Assembly (NCBI GenBank): GCA_031308135.1
Contig: JAHLJT010008446.1
Span: forward strand, 160,828,939 to 160,892,938
DNA: 64,000 bases
Direction of reading: 5' to 3'
Source: Acheta domesticus
Taxonomy: Eukaryota > Arthropoda > Insecta > Orthoptera > Gryllidae
Position 1 is the stretch's first letter, and every line of letters starts with the position of its first letter. Of this stretch, positions 11,457-21,339 are shown one piece after another. A program made the position numbers and the translations under genes. The notes beneath the pieces were generated by a model, which saw nothing but the letters and a program-made list of their open reading frames with translations, made no database searches and was not told where the DNA came from.

Positions 11457-12521
11457 ATGGACAGATGTAATAAGATCAAGAAGTTTCTTAAATTAATTAA
11501 TATTGAAAGAAATGTTCCGTCTTTTGCCTGTACTAACAATTTTCAATTTTTTTATAATTTTACTGATAAACATATCCCTCAAAGTGTAATTTCCATTATT
11601 AAATTAGGAGCCAATTTTAGTTTTCCATTTGCTAATCATGATAAAAAATCTCTAACCTTTCAATTTATTAAAGATTTTGAAAATAATATGTATAAAATAC
11701 CTGAAATTGATCGCAATAACATACGGTCTTGTTTCTCTAATAAACTTTCCTATTATGTGAGTTCAAATATTAAGATGAGTAAACATGATGCTTGTATACT
11801 TAGAGATTTACAATTTACTAGAAATTTTCTAAAGAATAACCCAGACATAAAAATTGTTAGAGTTGATAAAAGGGGTGCATATGCGGCTATTGAAAAATAT
11901 GAATATATTCGTAAAGTAGAAGCAAATTTTCTTAATTCAGAAAAATTTGAAATTAAGAGAAAACTTTCTACCAACAAATATATGAAAAGTGTTCAAGATC
12001 TTTTAAAAAGATGGAAAGCAAATGCGTACATAACAAAGAAAGAATATACAAATGTTTATCCTACAACAGCGAATATTGCATTAGCTTATGGCCTGATTAA
12101 AGTCCACAAATCTGACTTACCGATGCGTCCTGTTGTATCCTCCTTAAGTACTCCAGACTATTTTCTTTGTAAATTTTTAAGCTCATTATTTAAACCCATT
12201 TTAGACAACAATTATAAATATTCCATTCGTAACAGTTTCGAGTTCGTGAGTCAGTTGCAAGAACTGACAATTGATTCTGATTCTAGAATGGTATCATTAG
12301 ACGTTGTAGCTATGTTTCCTTCAATCCCACATAATTTAATTCTTTCATGTTTTGAAAAGTTGCTTAATGATCAGAATGATTTCTCAAAAATACCTTCAAA
12401 TGAGGTTATTATAGTTTTAAGAATGATTTTGAACAATATGGAGTTTCAATTTAATGGGAAAATTTACCATCAGTTAGAAGGTACACCTATCGGTAGTCCG
12501 ATAAGTTCCTTACTTTCATAA
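11457..12521 (+). pseudogene. Penelope-like reverse transcriptase, N-terminal part
   Basis: 354 codons covering the N-terminal extension and the first RT motifs. Visible blocks are YGLIKVHKSDLPMRPVVSS (Penelope elements usually have a KxHK-type stretch with RP(I/V)VSS), MVSLDVVAMFPSIPH (RT motif A, catalytic D in LDV) and EGTPIGSPISSLLS (the PxGSPxS motif B). The stop TAA at 12519-12521 lies in the same frame as the YVDD motif that follows, so it is a nonsense mutation, with E to stop as the simplest explanation. The first ATG is at 11457; whether the native start is further upstream cannot be told, because the element's 5' end is at the inverted junction. Confidence 0.85.
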
Positions 12522-13492
12522 ATTGTAATGAGACACCTAGAATCACAAGTCTTGAATGATCTAAACTTTGTTTATTATACACGTTATGTCGATGATACCT
12601 TTATTGTTTTACCTCAAATGAAATTGATAAATTATTAAGTAAATTTAATGCGTTTAATAATAAAATACAATTTACTTTAGAAACAGAATCAAATTGTTCT
12701 TTAAACTTTTTAGATGTAACTGTTTTTAGGAAAAATACAACGTTTGAAACATCTTGGTATACCAAACCTACTTTTTCTGGAATTATATTGAACTATCTAT
12801 CAAAGCATCCTGTTATTATTAAAAAGTCAGTTGTTTCAAATTTAGTTGACAGAGCTATACAATTGTCGTCTCCTTGTTTTCATAATTATAATTTACGTAA
12901 AGTTTTAGAAATTTTGCAATTTAATAATTACCCTTTGCATTTCGTAGATAATATTATATCTAGGAGATTGAAATTCATAAAATATGTAAAACCTCACAGA
13001 AATAATAAGACAGAAATTCTGAATGATTTAATTTGTTTACCCTACATTCCTCAAATAAATAATTATTTCAAAAATGAACTTTTAAATCAATTTAAATTAA
13101 AACTGGCAAATAGAATAGTAAATCAATGCAATATAGTACAAAATGTGAAAGATTTTAGAGCAAAATTAGATATAAATAATGTAGTATATCAAATCAATTG
13201 TAATGATTGTAATAAATCTTATATTGGACAAACTAAAAGAAAATTGAGTACCAGATTATTAGAACATAAAAGGAATATAAAAGATTTAGCATGTAAACAA
13301 AATTCATTAACGCAACACAGAATTGAAACATCACATCATGTTGATTTTAATGATATAAAAATTTTAGCTCGTGAAAATTTGTCTTATCCTAGATTAATAT
13401 TAGAAACTTCTCCGAGCTTAAATACACAGGTAGAATCAAATCAATTCACAAAAGTATATGATGGTTTATTGAACTTGTTTTCTAAACATTAA
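12522..13492 (+). pseudogene. Penelope-like RT C-terminal part and GIY-YIG endonuclease
   Basis: Directly after the premature stop the same frame continues with RYVDDTFIVLPQ (12582-12617), which is RT motif C with the two catalytic aspartates. A single-base indel at about 12605-12613 then moves the reading to the next frame, which runs to the stop at 13490. The C-terminal part carries the GIY-YIG endonuclease: VVYQINCNDCNKSYIGQTKRK, then LSTRLLEHK. The spacing of the YQI and YIG blocks, the R and the EH fit Penelope-type enzymes, which make the target nick for reverse transcription. The two lesions make this copy non-autonomous as assembled. Sequencing error at the indel cannot be excluded. 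Confidence 0.85.
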
Positions 13493-13691
13493 GATATTTC
13501 ACTTATTATTTTTTTAAATTTTCTGTCTGTTTTTTCCAATTTCTTTCATACTGTTTGTAATATGTCTTTAAATTTTCTAAAGATTTTAACAAGGTGCATT
13601 CTGTTGACTCGTGTATATATTAATTTTAATTTTCTTGTAATTCTTCTGTTTGGTACTTTTCAATTGTTTTTTAATATATTATAATTATTTC

Positions 13692-13732
13692 TCACCTGAT
13701 GATGGAAACCATATGTTTCCGAAACGTTGTGA
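13692..13732 (+). ncRNA. Hammerhead ribozyme motif in the Penelope-like 3' UTR
   Basis: The conserved hammerhead core is complete: CTGATGA (13696-13702), stem II GGAAAC/GTTTCC (13704-13709 with 13715-13720) closed by a CATAT loop, then GAAA (13721-13724). Stem I can form from TCAC (13692-13695) and GTGA (13729-13732). The cleavage triplet would be GTT (13726-13728). Stem III is only the palindrome ACGT (13724-13727), too short to fold in one molecule, so activity would be expected mainly as a dimer. Penelope-like elements are known to carry minimal type I hammerheads of this kind. Cleavage here is inferred. Confidence 0.8.
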
Positions 13733-13797
13733 AAAAAATTTGTATATAAAGCTGATTAAATGATTTCTGTCTTATGAATGATGGACCAACTTGTAAT

Positions 13798-13811
13798 ATA
13801 TTAGATGATAT
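13798..13811. repeat. Right target-site duplication of the Penelope-like insertion
   Basis: ATATTAGATGATAT, identical to 9581-9594. It directly follows the 3' end of the element. Confidence 0.65.
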
Positions 13812-14055
13812 GTTGTCAGGTAGACAACTACTTGTTCCGAACGAAATTGTTCCCCCGAATAGTAAGCACATTGAAGAATTATTAACCGAGTGCGAGCGTA
13901 GACCCCCCTAGTTCACAACCTAAATGGGGCGCATGGGTAAAAATAAAAACAGAAACTAGTACATGTCCTTAAAGTACGTGTGCAGATCTTGCTGTAGATC
14001 CGTTAATTATACTTGCAAAATTTGTGGTTCAGAATTTTCGTAATTATTTTGATGC
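13812..14055 (+). pseudogene. Possible piggyBac-like fragment, right part
   Basis: From the duplicated target site the frame reads LSGRQLLVPNEIVPPNSKHI and stops at about 13911. The xLSGRQL block resembles piggyBac-type N termini. About 60 bases further a cysteine-rich stretch (KYVCRSCCRSVNYTCKICG, about 13970-14030) might be a remnant of the zinc-binding tail, which would imply deletion of the whole catalytic domain. The link between these two stretches is weak. Confidence 0.35.
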
Positions 14056-15055
14056 CAATTGTATATATAGATTATTATAATTACTGTAATAAATCAATGA
14101 AAACGATAACTAAATAATATATATTTATTTCTATGTATAAACCCCCTCAAAAATAGCCCATTGAGCTATCGGCCCTTGGCCTTTGGCCTTGGGCATAAAG
14201 GCCATTGGCCATTCTCGGTAAAGGCAATATCCGGGCGTTTTAGTGTAAAATACCTCAAACATTCCAAAAGAAAAGCATTTTCCTTCAACACTTCCAACTC
14301 ACAGAGGCGTATCTAAGTATTCAGACGCCCGTGGCAAGCATAGAAAATAACAATTCATGTTTATTAACATTTATTTTCATTCATTGTAAAAATGATAGAA
14401 ATGTTACAATTTTAAACTAGTGGTGCTAAACAGCACGTAGTTTCTCCGATATTGCTAATAACTATGTAATATTATAATATGACAATTTCTCTCATACACT
14501 TCAATTACCATTTAAAAAATTCTTAAACAAACGAAACGTGAAAAATACATATTTTTTAATTGAAACGTTGAAACGAAAATAGCTTTATATAATTGAATTC
14601 AATGTATCCATGTTTTACATAAATCTACCAACGATGCGCGAAGTTCCAGCACTACTAGTTGTGTAGGCTTTTTTTAAATTTTACTAATGCAAATTCGTCA
14701 ATACCAGAATCAAATTTCAACGTAATCAATTTTCTCAGTTCTCTTTCAACACTCAATACAGCCAGACAACACAATCATTTATATCCCATTGAAGTCCTCT
14801 TAATTGAATGAAGTTGTCTTCTTAAATCCCTATCCAGTATTTAAGTAACTGGGAGTGTGCGAATGTGCGGTTCCGTCACTCTCAGTAAGACCACTTCCCG
14901 TGCACCAATCGAGACGTATAAGGTGGCATTATACGCGTTTTGGTCTCCTGGTGCGGGACTTATATACTCAATATCATAAAAAAGCTGCACCCAAAAGGAC
15001 GAGGCGGATTGCGATCATTGTTGACAGGTAGGTTGTGGGTAGCACGCGTACGAAT
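14056..15055. other. AT-rich non-coding sequence with a repeat terminus
   Basis: No gene. An inverted copy of the recurrent terminus (hairpin GTGCTGTTTAGCAC followed by CACTAG on the minus strand) lies at about 14408-14448. A local GGCC-rich run (CCCTTGGCCTTTGGCCTTGG, about 14173-14192) is simple sequence. Confidence 0.4.
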
Positions 15056-15058
15056 TGA

Positions 15059-15320
15059 TTACACTTTCACGTTTGTAAGACCAACATTTATTGCGCTACA
15101 GTCCAAAGACGGTACTGTAATTATGACGACCACATGTGTACAGACATTGCAGCATGGAGTTGTACAGGTCTCAGATGGAGTCCGAAGCTCTTGCAACTTG
15201 GTGGTAGGATAGGGATCCTCATCACACGCTCCATAGCACCCCAAACGTCCTCTATCGGGGAGAGATGTGGCGTCACTTTAATTGTCTCGACTACCACCTC
15301 ACAATTTGCAATTGAAAGTA
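15059..15320 (-). pseudogene. Tc1-like transposase C-terminal relic
   Basis: The minus strand at about 15275-15221 reads PHLSPIEDVWGAMERVM, equivalent to the SPDLNPIEHVWD block around the last catalytic residue of Tc1/mariner-superfamily transposases. In another frame downstream it reads KLQELRTPSETCTTP, where these proteins usually have an NLxEL helix. The fragment is short, frame-broken and without visible inverted repeats. Confidence 0.65.
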
Positions 15321-15355
15321 GGATCAGTTGTAATCACGATTCATAACATTAATCA

Positions 15356-15650
15356 ACCATACTATGCAATGGAACGAGGCTAGCAGTGAAAAAGCTAATG
15401 ATTAACGTCATCAAGGCAACGATCATCAAAGGAAAATACAAAGGAGAGGATGTTTTGATCCCGCGTATACCGATGATTCCAACGGATTTACCATTCGATT
15501 TTAAGCGTCTACTATTTCCGGTGCATCTCCCTTTCGCGATGACCATTAATAAATCGCAAGACCAGTCGTTAGAAGTTTGCGAAATCAACTTGGAGTTTCC
15601 CTGTTTCGCACGTGGACAATTAATTATCCGTCGCGCCGATCTTCGGTGAC
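15356..15650 (+). pseudogene. Helitron helicase C-terminal fragment
   Basis: The plus strand reads LCNGTRLAV (about 15362) and continues in frame through ATIIKGKYKGEDVLIPRIPM, LPFDFKRLLFPVHLPFAMTIN and KSQDQSLEVC. This is the C-terminal end of the Pif1-type helicase of Helitron rolling-circle transposons, where the usual text is FAMTINKSQGQS. The next expected block (GQLYVACSRV) is decayed to GQLIIRRADL and a stop. The Rep nuclease and the rest of the helicase are missing. The apparent start at 15386 is a GTG inside the homologous region and is not a real start. Confidence 0.8.
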
Positions 15651-15681
15651 CGAGATCGCTGAAGTAGGGGGGTCGTAGCGA

Positions 15682-15709
15682 TCGAACGCGACCGAAGGGT
15701 CGCGTTCGA
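15682..15709. repeat. Perfect 12-bp stem hairpin downstream of the Helitron fragment
   Basis: TCGAACGCGACC, loop GAAG, GGTCGCGTTCGA. It is GC-rich in an AT-rich setting. Helitrons carry a hairpin near the 3' end, but no CTRR lies at the usual distance, so a link with the helicase fragment is only a possibility. Confidence 0.6.
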
Positions 15710-16059
15710 GTTCCACCTCGGCCATGGTTGTATTTGTGTTCGTCCTTTCACCCCCTTATCATCACCATATCATGTCATCTTCACAACTACCATAACAGTT
15801 AAACCCAATAGTGGTCGCTAATGACCGAGATGTCGATGCGACCTTACATAACAAAACAAATAAATATAATTACGTCGCGCATTCATGCGTCTGAAAACCG
15901 TTATCTTTATATATTTACGCATTGCAAAATATATAGTTTATCAGGAAGCTTTAAATAGATGAACTGTATTGTAACTGTGTTTTATTTAATGTAGATGAAG
16001 ATAATATATTCATTTGAATTATAAGCAAGTTTTATTTAAGTTTTGTATCTTCAATGTTC

Positions 16060-16585
16060 CAACTTTGAATTTTTTGTAAGTTTTGAAAAATCGGGAATAT
16101 GAACAAAAATAATACCTGCATTATTATTTTAAACGTCCTTCGCACTATTCAACAACAAAATTTAACCAAACAATTTGGAGTTTCACAGAAAACTTCATTA
16201 GAAGTAATATGAGGTACATCAACTCATAGTGTTTACAAATTGCTAGAAACGTGCATATTAACGGTTTGGAGTTTTGGGGGTACTTTATATGAAGCCCCTG
16301 GGACATTTTCAAAATTTTCAAAAGAAAGGCTCCATCGTTTCTGATTAAATTTTGTTGTTAGACAGTGTGAAGGACATTTAAGAGAATGTTGTGGGTCTAA
16401 TTTTTGTTGAAAATTAATTTTTCGAAATTGCAAAAATTTGGGTTTTTTCGGCGTCTTCCTACAACTACAATTACGAAGATAGATATTTTTTCTCTTAATC
16501 AAATCTATTCCTTAAAGAGAGATTTTGAATGTATGGGCGAGAAATCACGTGCTGTTTAAGCACCACTGGTTTTGCAATGTACTGT
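16060..16585 (+). repeat. Unclassified interspersed repeat, copy 1 (3' part)
   Basis: Shares with the copies at 19573, 20553, 25097 and 43125 a long non-coding text: a TACTTTATATGAAGCCCC block, a run like ACATTTTCAAAATTTTCAAA, and a CTACAACTACAATTACGAAG-like block followed by GATAGATATTTTTTCTTC. It ends with the hairpin GTGCTGTTTAAGCAC followed by CACTGG (16548-16567), a variant of the recurrent terminus. Confidence 0.65.
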
Positions 16586-16904
16586 AAGAGAGTTTACATT
16601 TAAATATTGTGTTTTACTGTTGATGTTCTCCCATTATTATTCGAAGTTATGTAAGACACTCAAATAAATGTTAATAGAATGAAAAAAATATTTATTAAAA
16701 GTAGTAATGCTAAATATTCTGGGTGTTGTAAAAAATACAACGTGCGAGTCGTCCTGTCTCAAAAAAGGCGCGAGTGTTCGAATGCGTGAACACATGCAAA
16801 TGCACAATGCACATTCACACACAATGCACGAACGCTTTGTGAATGTGACTTTGCAGGCTACAATTTAAAAAATGAAAAAAAATCTTTTATCCATATCTCT
16901 TGTC

Positions 16905-17560
16905 AGCGAAATGACCTGTCGCTCATCAGCCAGGTTTTCCTGAGCCTTCTCCATCAGAAACATTTGGAAACGAATCATCTTCAGACTCTGAAATAAACTC
17001 TGAATACAATTGCAGTGACTCAGATCCAGTTCAAAAAGAGGACCTCAAGCAGTATCAACAGTTCTCCAGGAATATCTGATGCATAGATGAAAGAGGGAAT
17101 ATTTGTTGGACCACAGATAAGGAAGTTGAAAAAAAGATACCACATTTGAAGACACAATAACACAGACCAAAAAACAAGCATGGAAGGATTTTAAGGAAGT
17201 CATTAAAAATGTCCTAGTTTCCTAGGATTTCTCACAAGGATCCAAATTATAAAAATATTGTAAAAAATATGCTTGAAAAGTTTAGACAGCAAGGGTGTAA
17301 TATAAGCGTTGAAATACATTTCTTACCCTCCCACTTGGATATTTTTCAGGAAATCTTGGTTATGTCAGTAAGAAGCAGGGTGAAAGATTTCACCAAGACG
17401 TTAAGGAGATGGAACAATATTATCAGGGAAGGTGGAATGTGAGTAGAGTATGTTAGCAGACAATTGCTGGTCACTGGCAAGAGATGAAAAAAATACTTTT
17501 CACACAAGAAAATCTAAAAAGCGTTCTTCTGAAAAAATGAATTGGAAAATGTTATTAATG
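16905..17560 (+). pseudogene. Relic of an arthropod element-associated ORF of unknown function
   Basis: With several frameshifts the plus strand reads FVGPQIRKLKKD (about 17101), then KNMLEKFRQQGCNISVEIHFLPSHLDIFQE (split here: KNMLEKFRQQGC and HFLPSHLDIF, about 17265-17350), then GERFHQDVKEME (about 17380) and QGRWNVSR. I recall this order of motifs (GPQIRKL, LGCNMS.K.HFLHSHLD, QGERFHQD, YQGRWN) from many repeated arthropod proteins of unknown function that appear to belong to mobile elements. I cannot name the element class with certainty. The copy is clearly dead. Confidence 0.5.
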
Positions 17561-18627
17561 TTCAAATAAATGAGATTGCATGATCAGAGTGCTCAAACCT
17601 TGTTTCTGTTAACTATTTTGTTGATTTATTGCATTTTAAAAAATAAATGTTTTTGAGTCGAGAGTAAAGCAATACTTTTATTGTTTCTTATATTATATAA
17701 AAATGACTCGTGATGGAGCAAAATGGATTTCAAGTTTCTATTCAGCATAGTTACGTTTAAGTTATTCACCTATTAAAATAAAACCACCAGCCAAAAAGTT
17801 AAAATTTGCAGGCCAATGTTATTATTAAGACACTTTACTATGAGGTACCATAGTTTTTTGTATATTATGATCTAAGTGTAATTATTGTTTTTAATTGTAT
17901 AGAAAAATATGCACCTGAAGAACAATATAAGGTCACACAGCGCTCCACCAACAAACGTGAGTTCTGGGAAAGGAAAGGATCTTAGTATTTGAAGATACGA
18001 AACATATTCCAAATATTCACGAAACTGTTGCAGTATTTTCCCGAACTCTGCTTTCCGTCCTTCCGCATTTTCAGATTTTTTGTATTACTAAAGGACTGAA
18101 AATACGATTTGTCGTAACTATAATATATTGAAATAAGATGGTTTGTTATTACAACTTCACTTAAAGGGGTGACATACCACAGGATGAGATCTTAGAAACT
18201 AAACACAATAAGAATAAATTATTAATATTTATATGGAAACATCGATCTGACAGGCATCAAGTGAAATTGGTTTATGCAATGATGGCCGATATGAGTGGGC
18301 GAGAGTGTTGACAGTCGTAGCTTCCTCCCTGACCCTCTTCTATGGACTCGGCGAAGTTTTGTTTAGTTCTGCATTTTTGGATATCGTGGCGGTCTGTGAG
18401 GCCGGTAGATTCTCTTGACGTGTTTTTCGTAGCGGTATGGGAGACGTGATTGTGATGAGAGACGTGAGAAGATGATTTGTTTCTCTTACTAAGTAGTCTG
18501 TGAGATGAATGTTTCCATAAACTCTCTTGGGCGACTTTCTCAAATGTTTATTTAATAATTTTACTTTCAAAATATTAGAACGGATCCCCCAATTCATTTA
18601 GACGAACTAATCTCAAGAACGAGAAAA
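17561..18627. other. AT-rich non-coding sequence
   Basis: No supportable gene or repeat boundary. An 85-codon minus-strand frame at 18340-18597 has no recognisable motif and is probably chance. Confidence 0.4.
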
Positions 18628-18770
18628 ATTTAGTACCCTACTCAAGCTATGCTTCGTGTATGCTACCTATTGAAGGGTCTAACAAGAATGTCACTTTAGA
18701 CAATTGATTTAATTCTGCAGAAGTTATTGTTGAACTTATGAAAAGAAAATTAACTTGTTGGGACAGTAAA
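18628..18770. repeat. Direct repeat, copy 1 (about 130 bp)
   Basis: The text from ATTTAGTACCCTACTCAAGC to TTAACTTGTTGGGACAGTAA recurs at 18974-19104, 346 bp away. Copy 1 has an 11-base insertion (GAAAAGAAAAT) near its end. Between the copies lies a short tandem GCTGTACGGATTTAGAG (18829 and 18853). Confidence 0.85.
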
Positions 18771-18973
18771 AAAGAACAAAAATTCGTTAGGAATTCCTTG
18801 CCAGCCCACGAAGACCAGTCGGATCAACGCTGTACGGATTTAGAGAACGTAGGAGGCTGTACGGATTTAGAGGCAATTTCAATGTTTTACAACTAAAAGT
18901 GTTTCAACAATATCAATGTTTTTCAACAATTTCAATTTTTTCCAATTATTTTCGTGTTTATAATTGAAAATAT

Positions 18974-19104
18974 ATTTAGTACCCTACTCAAGCTATGCTT
19001 CGTGTATGCTACCTATTGAAGGGTCTAACAAGAATGTCACTTTAGACAATTGATTTAATTCTGCAGAAGTTATTGTTGAACTTATTAACTTGTTGGGACA
19101 GTAA
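18974..19104. repeat. Direct repeat, copy 2 (about 130 bp)
   Basis: Near-identical to 18628-18770 apart from the 11-base difference. Nothing coding is visible in it. The high identity suggests a recent local duplication or the long terminal repeats of a tiny element, but no internal region with coding content separates them. Confidence 0.85.
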
Positions 19105-19435
19105 ATACACTAAAGAAATATAAGAATTGATTGTAACAGGGCTATAATTTATTTTACCTTTACATCCCACATTCAACGCCCAAGAACAAATGGCGGTTTC
19201 TGATGTCGGCGTTTCTCTTTGCGCTATAAAAATCATATTTCCATAGAAGTGTTAAGATAGTACAAAGAATACCGCATATTTTCAGCAAATATTCTTGTTA
19301 ATGAGAATATAATAATACCGTATGAAAAGAAAGAATGCAGGAAAATAATAATAATAATAATAATAATACCTAAAATAAAAATATAATCCAAAAATACTAA
19401 TTAAATGTACATTACTACATAACTAGACAAATTAC

Positions 19436-19505
19436 TTTAGCGCGTGTTCAAAATGTCTACCATTCAAAGACAACACATCTGTAGGCGTTTATGAAAAGAT
19501 TTCTT
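19436..19505 (-). pseudogene. Possible tail of a DDE transposase
   Basis: The minus strand reads RLQMCCL then MVDILNTR, which recalls the RRxxxCIxxxGGHFEHLL C-terminal tail of some Tc1-like transposases. It is very short and degraded. A (TAA)n tract lies upstream at about 19347-19367. Confidence 0.25.
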
Positions 19506-19572
19506 AACTGCAAACAGTATTTCTTTTTACATTTTCACCTTACGAATACTTCCTAAGAAGAGAAAGTTATGT

Positions 19573-20130
19573 TATCGTGCGCCGGAAAACGGCGAATTTT
19601 CGCCAGAAAAAATCTTATAGCTGGGATCTGTGGATAAAGTGCATAAACCGGTTGCTAAATATAGAAAAAATCCTCTAACTCGTGGTGTAGCAAAAATCCG
19701 TTTTGTAGCTTTTTGATGCCGACAACTCGATGGATGACAAAACGTCCGTCTGTCTGCCCGTCTGTGGTCAAACACTAGTGCCTACACCAATCAGCCGATT
19801 TTCTTCAGCCAAGAAGCTGATTTTCTTCAAAATTGATATAACCCAATCGATTTGGCTGATGTCAAATCTCCAGGAATTTGAAACCGATATTTTAATGTTT
19901 TTCAAAGTTTTCAAAAAAATGGCTCTGATTTGTTTTCATTAAATTTTGTTGTGGAATAGTGCGAAGGGCATTTAAGAAAATGATGCAGAATCATTTTCGT
20001 TGATATCTCCCATTTTTTTCGAAAACTACAAAAAACAATTTCAAAACTGCAAAATTGAAGATAGAGATTTTTGCTTCAAAGTCGGTTGTACAAAATTAGA
20101 ACTTTAAATAAGGACGTAGAGTTTTTTACT
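19573..20130 (+). repeat. Unclassified interspersed repeat, copy 2
   Basis: Begins with CGGCGAATTTTCGCCAGAAAA, continues through a block ending CTCGTGGTGTAGCA, then CGTCCGTCTGTCTGCCCGTC, AACACTAGTGCCTACACCAA and the same downstream block as copy 1. It is non-coding. The order of blocks is conserved among all copies. Confidence 0.7.
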
Positions 20131-20403
20131 TTCCCGTATACGTAAGTATACACAGAGTGATACACGTAGTGTAGGGAAGGTTACTTAATGCTGCGGGAAA
20201 AAATAGTTATAGTTAATTCCTTATTTTTCGTGGCAAGACTCGGGACATCAGGCCCGCTCTTCAGTCTGACCACGCAAATTTCGCTACGCTCCTTTCACCT
20301 AGCGGAGAAAGAAGGTATTATCTCGGGCGACGAAACAGGCGATTTGAATTTAGCTCAGAGGCGTCATTTAGGCTTGAGGATCTTTTAAATGCAAGAAAAT
20401 TTT
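20131..20403 (+). repeat. 5' part of another copy of the same repeat plus unclassified sequence
   Basis: TTTACTTTCCCGTATACGTA and TACTTAATGCTGCGGGAAAA match the start of the copy at 23826. After that the sequence (GGGACATCAGGCCCGCTCTT and onward) is unrelated to other parts of the window and not recognised. A 66-codon frame here is not convincing as a gene. Confidence 0.45.
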
Positions 20404-20552
20404 CTAACATGGCCAGCCGGCTTTACTTCCCCTCCGCGGAAGGCGTACGAAGGATTTTTTCGCCCTTAAAAATCCACGGCTTCGATCGGGTTTGAACCCG
20501 CGAACTTGGGTATGCCAGTCCGGCACGCTAACCGTCACACCATCGAATCCGC
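20404..20552 (-). mobile_element. tRNA-derived SINE
   Basis: The minus strand from 20552 reads GATTCGATGGTGTGACGGTT, then GCGTGCCGGACT, then a perfect B box GGGTTCAAACCCG. This is the 5' tRNA-like head with internal RNA polymerase III promoter. It is followed by a body containing TCCGCGGAGGGGAAGTAAAG and CCGGCTGG, a tail type common in insect SINEs, and an A/T-rich end at about 20404. The head does not fold into a full tRNA gene (no intact acceptor stem), so it is a SINE. It lies exactly at the 5' end of the unclassified repeat copy that follows. Confidence 0.8.
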
Positions 20553-21095
20553 AGAATTGGCGAATTTTCGACGGAAAAAAATTCACTGTCGGGACCTGAT
20601 AACGAAAAAGTGGATAAAAGCAGCTGTTAAATTAAGAAAAAAATACCCTAACAAGTGGTGTAGTCAGAAACACTTTTTTTGGGTCCTTGATGCCGACAAA
20701 CCAATTGAAAGGAAAACGTCCGTCCGTCCGTCTGTCCGTCTGTGAACAACACTAGCGTGTAAACCATACGTGCGATTTTTTCCAAAATGGATATTCCCCG
20801 GTCGATCTGCATTCACTCGAGGCGCCTCGATTTTGAAAAACTCTCTTCAAAATTTAAGGGTATTTTACATGAAGCCCCCCGAGACATTTTCAAACTTTTC
20901 TCAATACCTGCTTCAATTTTGTTCAAAAATCAAATTCGGCATAGATCCGATTTTCACGGATAACTCTGAATTTTCAAAAATTGTGAAGGGTTCAAATTTT
21001 TCGGTGTCTTTCTCCAATTACAAAATTGAAGATAGAGATTTTTTCTTCAAATAAAATGTGTTCTCTTAAGTGAGTTCTTTTTTAAGGTCATATAC
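20553..21095 (+). repeat. Unclassified interspersed repeat, copy 3
   Basis: Same block order as copy 2: GGCGAATTTTCGACGGAAAA, GGACCTGATAACG, CAAGTGGTGTAG, a GTCCGTCCGTCTGTCCGTC tract at about 20720, AACACTAGCG, ATGAAGCCCC and a final CAATTACAAAATTGAAGATA block. Translating it gives only AT-rich frames without motifs. Confidence 0.75.
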
Positions 21096-21339
21096 ATTGT
21101 TTTGAAAATTAATTATTTTTCGCCCAATATTGCGTGCAACGTGTTGAATTTAAAAAAAATAGTTCTCCGAAAATGATACAAACACCACATTTGTAAAGTG
21201 TTGTGATAGATAAGAAAAGAAAATTTGAAGAAAAAAATTGCAGCCGATTTTGAGCAAAATGATTTAAGAAATTGTCTATAGTTAAGGAAAATTACGGGAA
21301 AACTACTCATATCTTTGAAAAAATATACATAAACTTACT

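Larger units (their letters stand above)
11430..13797 (+). mobile_element. Penelope-like retroelement, near-complete
   Basis: A 2.4-kb element with a reverse transcriptase and GIY-YIG endonuclease coding region, a 3' UTR with a hammerhead ribozyme motif, and a candidate 14-bp target-site duplication (9581-9594 and 13798-13811). Penelope-like elements are retrotransposons related to telomerase reverse transcriptase and are distinct from LINEs. The frame is damaged by only one nonsense codon and one frameshift, and the inverted partial copy is nearly identical, so the insertion looks recent. It appears to be inserted into a piggyBac-like coding stretch. Confidence 0.85.

Noticed and set aside
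15386..15649. A small intact gene of 87 codons
   Set aside because: The homologous region extends upstream of the apparent GTG start (LCNGTRLAV), and the protein is the C-terminal end of a Helitron helicase, so it is a fragment.
20480..20552. A genuine tRNA gene
   Set aside because: The B box is perfect, but the acceptor and D-arm pairing is not intact and a SINE-type body follows, so it is a tRNA-derived SINE head.
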